Shown one piece after another: positions 14,377 to 25,092 of a DNA stretch of 64,000 bases. Both the position numbers and the translations under genes were made by a program. Below the pieces are notes generated by a model. The model made no database searches and was not told where the DNA came from. It worked only from the letters and a program-made list of their open reading frames with translations. The stretch's first letter is position 1, and each line of letters opens with the position of its first letter. The stretch covers positions 7,158,501-7,222,500 of the forward strand of contig WPIO01000007.1 in the NCBI GenBank assembly GCA_009760855.2, read 5' to 3'. Source of the stretch: Cristatella mucedo (lineage: Eukaryota > Bryozoa > Phylactolaemata > Cristatellidae).

Positions 14377-14545
14377 CTGGTCTGGCCCAGTGGTCGAGGT
14401 GTTCGCCTTTAATGACCAAGGTCAAGGTGACTGTATCTGTTAACCGATGTCATGGGCTTGAGCCCCTTGGCATATGTAAAGCACCTGTACAGAGATTAAG
14501 TTCTCGTAGGGGGCTATATGAATAAATTATATATATTTATATTAT
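14377..14545 (+). mobile_element. SINE-A, tRNA-derived with an L2-A-like 3' end
   Basis: A-box-like ggcccagtggtcg at about 14384-14396 and B box gggcttgagcccc at 14454-14466. Then comes aaagcacctgtacagagattaagttct and an AT-rich tail. The 3' part matches the L2-A terminal hairpin. The region between the boxes is too long for a functional tRNA. Confidence 0.75.
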
Positions 14546-15689
14546 ATTAAACATTATGTTGTCTCTTATCTTGATTGCTGTATTCCTTTAGTGCAAATAT
14601 CTGGTCCCTCCCGGCCTGAACAGATTCTGGGTGGGTACCTCTAGTAATAAAGCAATTTCTTACTATAGAATGGTTCACTGTGTACTCAAGCAGTGAAATG
14701 GCAACGGATGCAAAATTAGATTAACAGCTAGCCGTACTAACGGTGATACTACACCTGCTAAAAATCTGGATCTTGCTCCTATTGTCCCTATTACAACTGA
14801 CAAAAGTACAATATAATTATAATAACAATGATAATTGGGACCCATTGACGTGGGAAGCTGCATGGCCTGGATCGACTCAAAGTTGAGTTGCCCTGCGGCA
14901 CAGCAGCAAATCATCGCCCAGCATATTGTCCAGCCTCTTCCCCTGCGCTTGCCAAGGTCAAGGGCCATAGAAAGGTTCTGGCCATACCTATGAGCAGAGA
15001 TAAGAGAAGGGAAGCACGAGGAAGAGGAGAGGAGAGAACAGAGCGGAAAACATTTACACGGGCCAACCATTTATTGGAGTGCGTTCAGTCGCAAGAGATG
15101 CTGTACCCCCACTTGACAGAGAGTGCTGACAAGCATGTGACTCGTACCTCTCACTGCCCACGGCAGTGAGAGGCAATCACTCAGATTCTCATTGGCAAGA
15201 CTTTTTGCAGCTGGATCCTATCGGTTTTCTTTGGCTTGCCACTCCTCCCCCCCCCCCCGGGCTGCAAGTAAAGCACCACGTCATTATGCATGCTTTGTCT
15301 GTGCTGGGCTCTAGCTGGACGTCCGCGCATAGTTATTAGGCACGTGTCCTTGATCAACCGCCATCGTCCTATCGATGCGCTAGCTTGCGATGGCTGTCTA
15401 CTAGCTCTCAATTCCACCGGAGAAAAGGAACAGAGTGGTTAAGACAGGCAGACGTCTCAGACGTTGCCTTCTTTGTTCCCTTGCAGCTGCAATAGTCTTC
15501 AACGTTGAGGATCACAGACAGCATCTGCTCAACCTCGAGGGAGCACTGCTGCTGCTGCTGGTGTCAGCTAGACAGGCACCGCTGTGCAGATAAAACTTGA
15601 ATGAATGAGCTCACATTCATAGCACCAGCCCAGCAGGTGGCAGCAGTAGCAGCGAGACGGTGCTCATCAGCAGCAGACGACATGGCTGT
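14546..15689. other. Upstream region and 5' UTR of the RhoGAP-like gene
   Basis: No TATA box is evident. GC content rises from about 15400. An in-frame stop lies at 15606-15608, upstream of the proposed start codon, so the coding sequence cannot extend further 5' in this exon. An antisense open frame at 14675-15070 has no recognised domain. The promoter probably lies in this stretch, but I cannot place the transcription start. Confidence 0.35.
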
Positions 15690-16511
15690 ATGGACGACGA
15701 CCACGAGCCCCTGCTTGGCCGGCAGCTCGAAGAAATGAACAAGTCTCCCTCTGCTGCCACTGCCGCCGAGGCACGGGGCGGGCACTCGGGATTGTCGAGT
15801 CTGAGAGTGTTGTACGACTTCAAGTACGTCAGCCCCGAGGGCAAGGACATCGCCATAAAACAGGGTGAGAAGCTGACTCTGCTCGACAAGACGGACGCTG
15901 ACTGGTGGAAGGTGCGCCGCTTTAAGACACCCTTCTACGTGCCTGCCAACTACGTGACAGAGATTGTGGCCCCCTCTGGCCACGGCGTGGGCGGCGACGG
16001 GATGAACGTGTGGGAGTCGGCGATGCGATCGCGCGACATTGCTGAGTGGACGAGTGGCAGCCTCCTTGGCCTCGGCGCTGCCTCCGCTGCTTGGCAGCTG
16101 CGAATGTCGGCTTCGTGGTCGGCGCTCGACGGCAACGGCAGCCCTGCAGATGATCAGGCCCGCCACTGGCTGCCACCGGCTGAAGATGTCGTCGAAGGCT
16201 CTGCGCGGAGGACGGCAACGGCAGCAGGCTCTGACCCGCCTGCAGAGCTCACCAACGGCCATCATGCTGCCGAAGCTGCCATCGACGGTCACCGAGCCAG
16301 AGGCCGCACAAGCGTGCTGAGAAAGCGGCCGGTGAGCGCTCGCATCGAGAAGGCCGGGCGGCTGAGCCTTGCATCGTTCTCGGTCGGGACCCGAGGCAGC
16401 TATGCAGCCTCTGTCGACACCGGCACTCCGGCTATGAGCGTCGATGCCCCCGCCAGCCGTCGTCATGCCATCAACGGCGGCCGAGACAGCGAAGTAGGGA
16501 GTGCAGAGGTG
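15690..16511 (+). CDS. RhoGAP of ARHGAP12/15/27 type, exon with start codon and SH3 domain
   Basis: The likely first coding exon. The start is ATG at 15690 (G at +4), the first in-frame ATG after a stop at 15606. The SH3 domain spans about residues 37-93: VLYDF at 40-44, acidic loop, IKQGEKLTLL, DWW at 71-73, and FYVPANYV at 82-89 as the Pro/Tyr ligand-binding face. IKQGEKL plus FYVPA-YV is typical of the SH3 of ARHGAP12/ARHGAP27-like GTPase-activating proteins, which switch off Rac/Cdc42-type GTPases. Residues 4-9 (DHEPLL) fit an acidic dileucine sorting motif. After SH3 comes a Ser/Ala/Arg-rich linker. Candidate donors are at 16332, 16494, 16509 and 16512, all phase 0, so the end is uncertain. 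The exon is much richer in GC than its flanks. A 332-codon antisense frame overlaps it and is a shadow. Confidence 0.8.
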
Positions 16512-16779
16512 GTAAGGGCAAATGAGCGCTGCCGAGGCATGCGCGGGTGCTTGTGATCGCATGCCGGTGTGCAGCGAGGGACTTGATGCTCAGCCAACCC
16601 TGCACAAACGGGCAAACACGGCCGCCATCGCAGAGCCAGCTCGTGCACAGGGCTCGGGCTGGGCTCGGTGTGAATAGGCATTGCTTTATCGAGGTGCTGC
16701 CCCTCAATTGGCTATTCACACGAGCCGTAGCACCCTTCCTCTGAGCATGTAAACTTGTTTTTGGTAGAGCCATTGATCG

Positions 16780-16815
16780 GCATAATGCCGGCGAGTTGGT
16801 TCGCCGGCATTATGC
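16780..16815. repeat. Perfect 15-bp inverted repeat with 6-base loop
   Basis: Left arm gcataatgccggcga (16780-16794), loop gttggt, right arm tcgccggcattatgc (16801-16815). It lies about 270 bases beyond the first exon, in intron 1. I could not tie it to any mobile element seen here. Confidence 0.9.
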
Positions 16816-17489
16816 TGCTCCCAGTGGGAGCGGTGCCTTCTCTTGCTCATTGGCATGCTAGCCGCCGCCCACCATTGCTACCACAATGAGAGTCTTTCTG
16901 TAATCATGGGAGTGGACCGACGATCGGTATGACCTTGCTAAGCCTCAGAGTGCACATTCGTTCATCCTGCTGATAGAGCAAAACGATCGATCGCCGTCGT
17001 GGAGCCTGATTGAGACATCCTTCTTAAATATGATAAGCGCACAGTTTACTTGCAATTAGCTAAAGAGGAGACCACGGCCCAATTTGACGGTTGATTGGTT
17101 CGCCTTTTGGTCCCATAGCACGATGGTACCGGCCCAGCCTGACAGACTGCACAGGCACCCAGGCGCCGGCTCCTGCCAGTTGGCCTTTCCTTGCAGGCCC
17201 GGTATCTGCGAACTTCGTAGTGTCGTCCAGTCATGAGAATTGCATTTGCATGCAATTTGAATATGTGCATGCAATTTCAATATCTGCTGCCATTCTAGTA
17301 TCAGTTTTAGGCCCCCAACACTATGCTTCAGTTGGCTTACATGTTTGGTAAACCAATATTACCAGTAAGTGATGATGCTCCCGTATTGCAAAAAAACAAA
17401 TTGTGACACGTTTGTAATTTCCGTTTGATATGACCCAGAAAATACCCTGCACTGAGACTCTATGACCGAGGTATCCAAGGGTGTTTCTG
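16816..17489. other. Intron 1, unassigned segment
   Basis: No exon or element recognised. A short direct repeat (tgcatgcaattt) occurs twice at 17247-17276. Confidence 0.3.
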
Positions 17490-17884
17490 AGACGTCTGGA
17501 AGGTGCGTTTTTAGCTATTTTTTTTTTATAAATGTGTGGTCAGGAAATGTTGTAATGTCAATCGAGAGTGGGCTGGAAGCATACTCACTAAATGCATGGT
17601 CTCCAAAGGATTTGAGGTTGGCTCAAGAATTAACGAAGCGATTTGAATCAGAAGAACGGCGCTACGGTGCAAAGCGTGATTGGGGATTGGTTCTGTCTGA
17701 TAGGTCGACTGAGGCCAGAGACGAAAGGGACCTACGAGTGAGTGAGAAAACCTTAATGTGGATACGTTGCTTGATTGGAAGCCAGTGCCGGTTGGTGAGA
17801 AGTGGTGCACTGTGAAAACTATGAAATTCGAGACAAACAAGCCTAACTAAAGTAAACTAAAGGCTAGCAAGTTTAACATTACTT

Positions 17885-18345
17885 CTCAGATCTACTCCCC
17901 CACCAGACTAAGCATTGTGCCACCCACTTTTCGGAATCTAACTGTTTACCTATACCTCATACAAACCTCAAATCTTCTGGAGACCGTGAAATTAGTTCGT
18001 ATGCTCCCAAAGCCTGGAACTCACTCCCGACTTACACCACGACATCTCCTGACTTGACCACACTTCATAAGAAACTAAAAATGCACATATTTATCGCAGC
18101 ATTTTGAACGCTGTTTTAGTGGATCCCTGCGATTCGTCCTTAATGTGCTTATGCATGCGGACATTGTGAATGCTGCCACTAACCATACTTGCACACTGAC
18201 CCTGTGCATGTCACCCCTAACCATGTTATTCTTGTTGTTTATTGAGCATACTACCACTAACCATTTGATCGTGCTTCCTTTGCAGGAACCGGAAGGCACC
18301 TAGAAATAGATTGAGTTCACTAAGGGCACTTCATTATTATTTTTA
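17885..18345 (+). mobile_element. L2-A 3' fragment inserted in opposite orientation
   Basis: Starts at the IYSPTRLSI-like segment (17890) and passes through FGDREISSYAPKAWNSL-type sequence, the 3' UTR (catgctgccactaaccata) and the terminal hairpin, ending in an ATTATT-rich tail. It faces the minus copy at 17490-17856, so the two make an inverted pair. Confidence 0.75.
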
Positions 18346-18492
18346 TTTAAAACCCTCATTTTACATAGCGGCAGAGGAGCCTTAACATCTATCCCCACCG
18401 CTTTCAGTCTGCAATAAAGAATCGCCCACTTCAGGGATTGAACCCACAACTTGGGTCGCCAAGAGCGAGACCTTACGCCTGGGCTAAGACCT
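18346..18492 (-). mobile_element. SINE-B, second copy
   Basis: On the minus strand: tRNA-like head starting ggtcttagcccaggcg, B box at 18434-18445 (complement of gggattgaaccc), body with gctcctctgcc, then aaatgagggtttt. It shares head, body and end with 1247-1391. It sits directly against the ATT tail of the L2-A fragment on its left. Confidence 0.65.
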
Positions 18493-19085
18493 AAGTCCAA
18501 CTGCAGAGTTTTCTGCCAACTGCAACGGCAACTGCCTTATTGCACTAGCCGGTAGATCTGCAAGCAGTGAGCGACACAAGTCGAGCCGGGATTTAAAAAA
18601 TGCAAGAACCAATTTGAACGTGGTATTCTTGTTTATTATATCCCTGAAAATTATTACGATGTCGCGTAAGTGAAAGCAGGCAGACTTGACTGTGGAGCTG
18701 ATGTGGTCGTCTCGTAAAATGTTGGTTTGGAAGAGGTCACCTAGATTTTGTGCAGATACTGTAGGAGATATGTCGGCAGAGTCGAATCTGAGCGCTATGT
18801 TTCCAATTACTGAATTATTATAGGCTTGCCCATAACTAGTTAGTTGGTTTTATCATTCCATTTGAGAGGAATTGCTGCTATCCATATGCGGATGTCATGG
18901 GCATAGAGGCGAAAGCCTAGACTGTGCTCGGAGATTATATAGGTAAGAGGGAGAGTAAAAGTTATGAAAAGAAGCAGATGTAGCACAGAGCCCTGAGGTA
19001 TCCAGTACCTCTGCGGTTCCTTTGCTGTCTTCCTGTCCTGAGCCAGCACGGCTAGGCTGACTCGGATCTCGAACTGCTCAGCAGT

Positions 19086-20783
19086 TCGTCAAGGAATAGT
19101 CAGAATAATTATTAACAAATGATGTCACAAACTACTTGCAATGCTGATCCACTTCGTGGACTTAAAAGGACTGGTTCGTACTTTTAACTGGTCATCGATT
19201 TTATCGCAAGCTTCAGTGGGTTTCTTGCTACGACCGGGCTTCGTTGTCCGTGACGATCAACTGATAATAGAGTTTAACATGGTTCTGCCACTGTCCTTGG
19301 TCCTCAGTCCGTTTTTCGTCCACATTGTCTGGTCATGGCTCGAAATCGTGCTATTTTTAGAACTTGGTACTTGTCTGAAATATTATTGCAGCTAGTGCTG
19401 GCGACATGTTCCCTGTCGCATGCTAAGTGTTCTCTTTCTTAAGCCTGGCTAGGGGCAGTTTTTGAGGACGTTCAAGTGTGAAAGTCTGCTAGTTATCTTT
19501 CAGGCCACACAAGGCTCTCCCATTTTGGTGACAAAGCGAAACATCCCGAGCCGTGGCGTGGCGGCTTGGGTGCAGACGGATGTTGATGAGCGTGACACGT
19601 TTGAATCATGTTGGTTTAACACCCCACTCGGTTGACTGCTGAGTCTTACTTCTTTCGTTCGTTAAGTATCTTCTTCTGCAGTGTTCCACTATGCTGTCAA
19701 AGCTGACGAGTTTTCACGACCAGTTACTGATGGCTCCACTTGTCACTGAGACCATTATTGGCCCACTCTGCTTCATACAGGGGGCCCTTTACGATCGTTT
19801 AGTTGGTTCTGAGAGCCTGGTCGGTCACACGCTGCACTTGTCTTCTAGCCGAGAGATTATCGCCCTTTCTCCACGAGTTGACTCTGAAAGGGACTCATAA
19901 ATCATCGCCGAAGGCACCCAGAAGCCCTCGACGCTTAAAGCACCCACTCAAGGACCTCGTGACCCTTTTTGTTTAATTGTGGCAGTTTTTTGCTAATTCA
20001 TTTGATGCTTTAGGAAACCCACAGTTTCTATTGTTAGCAGGGATTTAGCAATGGGCATGCCATGGACATGTTACAGAACGAGACCGTCTGGCATTGGGAA
20101 CGAATTACCGGCACACAGTATACGATATACTTGTCTTGATAGAAGTTGGTACTGCATTTCGTGCAGGTCACACTTATAGGCATACATTAAAGTGAAAGTT
20201 GAAGTACAGGCATAGTTACACCACCACACGTATAGTTACCACATGCTTAGCCTCCTCAGTTATAATCAGGTGCCATCAGCATTATTTCCCTCGTGGAATA
20301 TTAAAAGTACGTGGTCATAGTGTAGCCAATGACGACAGCTTGTCTACTACGGTCCCGCCCATTTTCGCCAGAGGACCGAGTATGCCATTGGATTATGGAA
20401 GGCTCGGAGAAAACTAGAATGGCGTTTCTGGGTAAGCATTCTAATTCGTCGGAAGTCTGAGTTGAGGTGGACTTTGACGTAAAATGAGCGTTGCTCGCGC
20501 CACCAAAGCAGCACCCTGAATACCTGTTAAGCGAGGCAGCCGAACATCGAAACCCAGCGGGAAGCTGTGCATGTAAATGTAAAAGTCACGCTCGCTGACT
20601 CCTCACAAAATTACTACCTTAAAAGAATATTACAAGGAATCTGGACGCGTAGTTTCGTTAATTTCCGCCGCAGCCTCATTCCGATATGACCTGTTTATGG
20701 ATGAGTACCAAATTGTCGAAGGAAGAATTCAAACAATCTTCGAATTTTGGACCTCAGTGCTGTTCAACTGCATAGGCCAGAAC
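19086..20783. other. Intron 1, unassigned segment
   Basis: Open frames at 19141-19395 and 19691-19900 show no domain, and no repeats are recognised. Treated as intronic. Confidence 0.3.
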
Positions 20784-20897
20784 GGTTGAGAATAAATGGC
20801 ATTCAATTGCATTTACCTTTGCTGCAAATGTAAAGGGCCTAGAAAGAGATTGAGTTCTCTGAGGGTGCTTTATCAAGTGCTTTATTATTATTATTAC
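20784..20897 (+). mobile_element. L2-A 3' end
   Basis: 3' UTR end with ctttgctgcaaatgtaaag, hairpin region ...agagattgagttctctgagg, then gctttatcaag and an ATT tail. Confidence 0.8.
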
Positions 20898-20949
20898 GTT
20901 AAATGTAAATTATGGCAATATCCTTCAAGCTCAGCCTCATGGCATTGAT

Positions 20950-21020
20950 TCACAGTATTAGTGATAATAATGATAATACGCAGCTTTATAGCACCCTAAG
21001 AGAACTTAATTTATATCCAG
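20950..21020 (-). mobile_element. SINE-A/L2-type 3' tail
   Basis: On the minus strand tgaagtgcctggatataaat-ttaagttctctta, then gctataaagc and an ATT-rich tail. It has the terminal hairpin layout, diverged, without a recognisable head. Confidence 0.5.
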
Positions 21021-22225
21021 GCACTTCACAATTCACTGCAAGAGATTCATTTACCAAGGATTAGTGATATGCATGGTATCAAGCATGCAAAAGCAAACCA
21101 GTGTACCGTGTTTAGGCCAGCATGCTAAAGCAAACACGCCGACATTCATAGCCACCTGTTAGTAAGACCTCTTGCAAGCAAAATGCACACAATCTTGCGC
21201 ATGAATGAACGCAAAGCACCCTGAGTTGATGCAAGATCGTTGGAGGTACTTTTATGGATGTTTCCATTCAGTTAAATCGGTCTTGGTGTATCGCCGTCAC
21301 CAAACGCAAAAATTGTTCATCAAATTTCAGTTTTCGGAGAAAGCCCGAGACTTGTCAAACAATTTGGTGAAGTAGAGAAGAAACTTATTTTTCCACCATG
21401 CAGACAGTGGTGCTTATAAAACGCCGGGCTCTTAGTAAACTTTAGATGGATGTGTAATACAGGAATTTATGATGCAGAGCTCCGCAGCTGGCTTGCACCG
21501 TACAGCAGGGTGCAGAGATGACAGCTGAGCCGCGAACGAATGCTGTTATTGTAACTTGGTACACGGCTGGACACGCCCATGCTAGGGAAATCACAGCAAC
21601 AGTCGGGGTGAAGGTAAAGGCTGTCTTTGGTGCCGTTAGTCGCCCCTGAGACATCCCTGTTGAAATTTAATGATAGGATAGTTGGGCTGGACTGAAGTCA
21701 AGAGGGCCCTTTTAGGACAATATCCGCATGTTTTGTTTCGCTAAAATACTCGGGTTCCGTCTAACTAATGATTCTACAATTCCATAAGTTGAGAGAAAAT
21801 GCTGGATCACAACTCTTTTAAAACTTTAGAATGAGATATACAGATGCTGGATCGTTGGGCTGTCGCAGGTAATTTGCTTTTTCCTTGATGTAAGTACCTC
21901 GCTCGTCGCTCTTGATGCTTCGGGATGAATATGGACAATAACTTTCGCTCCCATTCTGGCAGCGGTCTTTCAGGCTCAAAATGGATTCCCAAATCCTAGA
22001 TCCGGGTAGCGGGCTGCCTGAGGTTCCTGATGAGAGGTACATTCGCGGCCAATTTTGAATTATTTGCAGTTGCATTAGCATTTGCTTAGCTGAGCGGTCT
22101 TCTAACGAGTTAGATGCAGCAGCGCTAGCGTTTGCCAGTTTTTTAGTCCGGAATTAGTAGCTCAGTAGTCCTCCAGTCTAGAAGTTAGCTATCTGGTTCA
22201 AACCGTTGGAGAACTGCAGGATCAG
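21021..22225. other. Intron 1, unassigned segment
   Basis: Nothing recognised on either strand. Confidence 0.3.
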
Positions 22226-22612
22226 ATGTCGGCCTGGCGAGAGGGCCGCATGGTTTTTGCACTGGTGAGGCTGCACGTTTTCGATTCTGACCCTGACATT
22301 ATGGCAGGCTCAGATGAGCTCAGCTTTATCGGCGTTAGGTTTGGTGTAGCCAAGATTACTTTCGATGGGCATTCAAACCTTTTCGCGATTAGTGCGTGTG
22401 CTGTACTCTTGTGTTACGAGAGTAACCGCTCCCATTTAGGCCCCGCTGCAGGGCTAACGCGCGCCTTCAGTAGCTTAGTATTCTTCTCTCAGCCGCTGCA
22501 AGCAGGCAAGGGTAAGAATGCGTACGCAACGACCGCTCACGCATTAAAGGGCATTTTGGACAGCCGAGGTAACTTAGTCGTAAAGACTACGCCAATTAAA
22601 TTAAATAGGTAA
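22226..22612 (+). other. Open frame of 128 codons, unknown
   Basis: ATG at 22226 to a stop at 22612. The peptide is of mixed composition and not repetitive, with no signal peptide or motif that I recognise. It is followed by very AT-rich sequence. It may be chance or a remnant of an element. I include it because it is one of the few long frames here not explained by simple repeats. Confidence 0.2.
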
Positions 22613-22800
22613 ACAAATTGCACTAACAAATAAATAGTTTTGCGAGATTTTTTAAACGAATAGCAAATTTTGTTACATATAATTATAAATATAATATATT
22701 AATATATATTATTTTTGTGCTATTTTCTCGAGCAAATAAATTAATAATTATAATAATTATAATAAATTAATAAATTTATAATAAATTTATAAACAAATAG
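22613..22800. repeat. AT-rich low-complexity block
   Basis: About 190 bases, nearly all A and T, with short palindromes such as attaataattataat and aaatttataataaattta. Confidence 0.8.
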
Positions 22801-23164
22801 CACTCGCGTGCATTTCAAGTTTCCTTACTGCACACAAGTTGCGGCACTCATTTGCCTCACTGGTTCGGCGAGTGCTTTGAGGCGCGCTAGTCGCTCGCGT
22901 GGTTTGCGATTGGCTGCTTGCTAAGCGGTCGCGCGCCGGCGCTCGTTTTTCGCTTTCAGGGCTGCTGGCCGGACGCCGGCGCGACTATTCTTCCGCCCGG
23001 GCGCACCGCTGCATCGATACCCGGATCTAGGCATTCGGCTCACGTCGATGCAGCGAGTTTGAGGCTGCGCGTGAAGACGTCTCCTGCAGGGGCCGAAGCA
23101 GGTACCACTGCGCTCGTCCACCGCTGCGACGTCGCGAACTGCGACTGCGAAATCGGGCGCTTGT
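22801..23164. other. GC-rich segment, unassigned
   Basis: A sharp change to GC-rich, CpG-rich sequence. Open frames on both strands, no domain recognised. It directly abuts an L2-A fragment and could be an exon-like or element 5' end, but I cannot support either. Confidence 0.3.
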
Positions 23165-23715
23165 AGCCAGTGCTGAACTCTGCAGCTGCGCTTGTCAGTC
23201 GCGAGGGTCACAGCTGCCACATCAAACCACTTCTCGCCGATCTGCAGTGGATCCCCAACAAGCCGTGCATCGATCTTTAAGGTTTTGTCGCTCACTTTTG
23301 GGTCCCTTCATTCTCTGGCTCCAGCCTACTTATCCGAGCTACTTCCCAATCAGGCTAGGCATCGTACCGCCGGTTGCATTGACTCAAGTCGTTTAGCTGT
23401 GTCCCGAACTAACCTCAACTCTTTTGGAGACCTCGCCTTTAGTACGTATACTCCCAAAGCAAGAACTAACTGCCGACTGACGTTACAACATCACCCGACT
23501 TGACATTTAAAAGAGGCTAAAAGCGAGCCTGTTCTTCACAGCATTCGATGGGTTCTTCTAATTGTCCACTGTGTGCCTACTCACGCTGACTTTGTGCATG
23601 TCACCGCTAACCATATTGTCACTCTTTCGTAAAAGCTCATTTAAGTGTCTAGAAAGAAGCTAATTTTTCTGAGGGTGCTATATACACATATTATTATTCT
23701 TATTGTTATTAACTC
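23165..23715 (+). mobile_element. L2-A 3' fragment
   Basis: Begins at the LNSAAALVSREGHSCH-like segment (RT C-terminal), passes LTFGSLHSLAPAYLSEL and the 3' UTR, and ends with a diverged hairpin and ATTATT tail near 23712. Confidence 0.8.
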
Positions 23716-23815
23716 GATACAATGTCTAGCCTGGCGGTACGGGATGGCCCGCTCACGGTCTCACGTCTCAGACTGGAGGCGGCCCATCGGTCAGTGGCGG
23801 CAGCTGCACGAACAG

Positions 23816-24300
23816 CCTATTTATTGTCCTTAGAGGACACAAAGGCACGAGGTGGCTGAAACTGGTGCTGCACTTCAACTAGATATGAAGGAGCCAAGCC
23901 GTGGCGGGCCTTGAGGGTCAGTGTAGGAGCTTTACTATGTATCAGTTGATCAACCGGAAAAAGCCATCGAAACTTCTTCAGCCAAGGAGACACGTGGTCA
24001 AACCTCTGGGATTTGTAAACTAGCCTTGCAACCATATTCATCACCAGTATTAGTGATCTAATGGCTTTTTTTTTCAGTAGCTCGGGGAAAATGGAAATGA
24101 AATAATCTCACCGAGATAGAACTAGGGAGCTTGGTAAATTTTTCGCAAGCAACCGTAGAAGATAGTCCCTAATTTTAAAACAGGGATTGGACGTTATGGC
24201 TAGCTGTTGAGGCAGTCTTCCTTGTAAAGCTTTCAAAATATAGGCATCTGTCGAAGACAACACCTAAATTCCGAGCACGCAGAGACAGTCGCTCCACAGC
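23816..24300 (-). mobile_element. L2-B fragment
   Basis: On the minus strand, 23817-24044 encodes the segment with LKARHGLAPSYL, parallel to the L2-B C-terminal part at 10165-10360. It continues upstream through a decayed RT region. It abuts an L2-A copy on its right. Confidence 0.65.
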
Positions 24301-24565
24301 ATCACGTACTATAAAAAAATGCTTAAGCAAAATGAAGGACAGTTCAAATTGATTGAGAAAATGCAGTAAGGCAAAGGTGTTTTTTATTTAAATATCGTCG
24401 AGCCAGGAGATGTCGTAACGTCAGTCGGGAGTGAGTTCCAGGTTTGGGAGTATTTGAACTGCAGGCGCGGTCTCCAACGGATTCTAGGTTGGTTCGACGA
24501 ACAGCTAAACGACTCAAATCAGAAGAGCCGGCGGTACGATGCCTCCTAGCCTGATTGTGACGTAA

Positions 24566-24690
24566 TTCTGATAGATATATTAGATATATATCAATATTAT
24601 CTATTGATATATATCTATTTATTATCTATTGATAATATTGATAGTTTTGATAATTATTGATAGTTGATAATATTGATAGTGATAATAATC
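24566..24690. repeat. AT-rich palindromic block with perfect 16-bp inverted repeat
   Basis: Arms tagatatatatcaata (24581-24596) and tattgatatatatcta (24602-24617) with a 5-base loop, followed by gataatattgatag-type repeats. It lies inside the L2-A copy and is absent from the other copies. Confidence 0.9.
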
Positions 24691-24949
24691 TAATTAGATA
24701 TTAGAGCAAGAAAAGGAAGAGAGCTAGAAGTGAGTGAAAAAAACTCACGAAGGCGTTGAGATGCCTGACGGAGTTAGCCACTGAAGGTTAGCTAGACTCG
24801 GCTTGATGGGTGTAACTTCGGCGCTTACGACGTGCACAGTTTTCCGCCGACGTTTTAGGCGCTTGATCGCACAGTCCCTAAGACCTGCGAGCTGTAAGTT
24901 GCAGAAGTCTGGGCAGGATGTCGCAAATGAACGGACCATATATATATAA

Positions 24950-25092
24950 TTCATTTAAATAGCACCCCAAGAGAGAACTTAATCTCTATTCAGGCGCTTC
25001 ACATATGCCTCGGGGCTCGAGCCCACGACCTCAGTCAGACCTTGGTCGGAGCGAGCACCTTAACCGCTAGACCAAATCAGCTCAGCAACGTA
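24950..25092 (-). mobile_element. SINE-A copy
   Basis: The best-preserved SINE-A. On the minus strand: A-box region tggtctagcggttaagg (complement at 25058-25074), B box gggctcgagcccc (25012-25024), then gaagcgcctgaatagagatt, aagttctct and an AT tail ending in TATATA. It is inserted in the L2-A copy and is therefore younger. Confidence 0.85.

Larger units (their letters stand above)
17490..19085 (-). mobile_element. L2-A copy split by a nested insertion
   Basis: The minus-strand L2-A C-terminal and 3' UTR region runs 17490-17856. It breaks off within the conserved gacaaacaagcctaact segment and resumes at about 18498 with ctgcagagttt, the next bases of the L2-A consensus. It then continues to about 19085, where an IPQGSVL motif remains (compare GVPQGSVLGP at 39382-39411). 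The 640 bases between are a plus-strand L2-A 3' fragment plus a SINE-B. The host copy is decayed. Confidence 0.75.

Noticed and set aside
14379-14466. Possible tRNA gene
   Set aside because: A- and B-box-like words are present, but the spacing is too long, the stems do not close, and an L2-type tail follows. It is a SINE head. The same applies to 1247, 18346, 24950, 41441, 45618 and 51650.
14675-15070. 131-codon minus-strand frame upstream of the RhoGAP-like gene
   Set aside because: No recognisable domain or family. Codon content and context do not support a gene.
15564-16562. Minus-strand open frame of 332 codons
   Set aside because: It is antisense to the SH3 exon. The plus strand carries a recognisable SH3 domain with the family's conserved residues. 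The antisense frame has no domain and arises from GC-rich codons lacking reverse stops.
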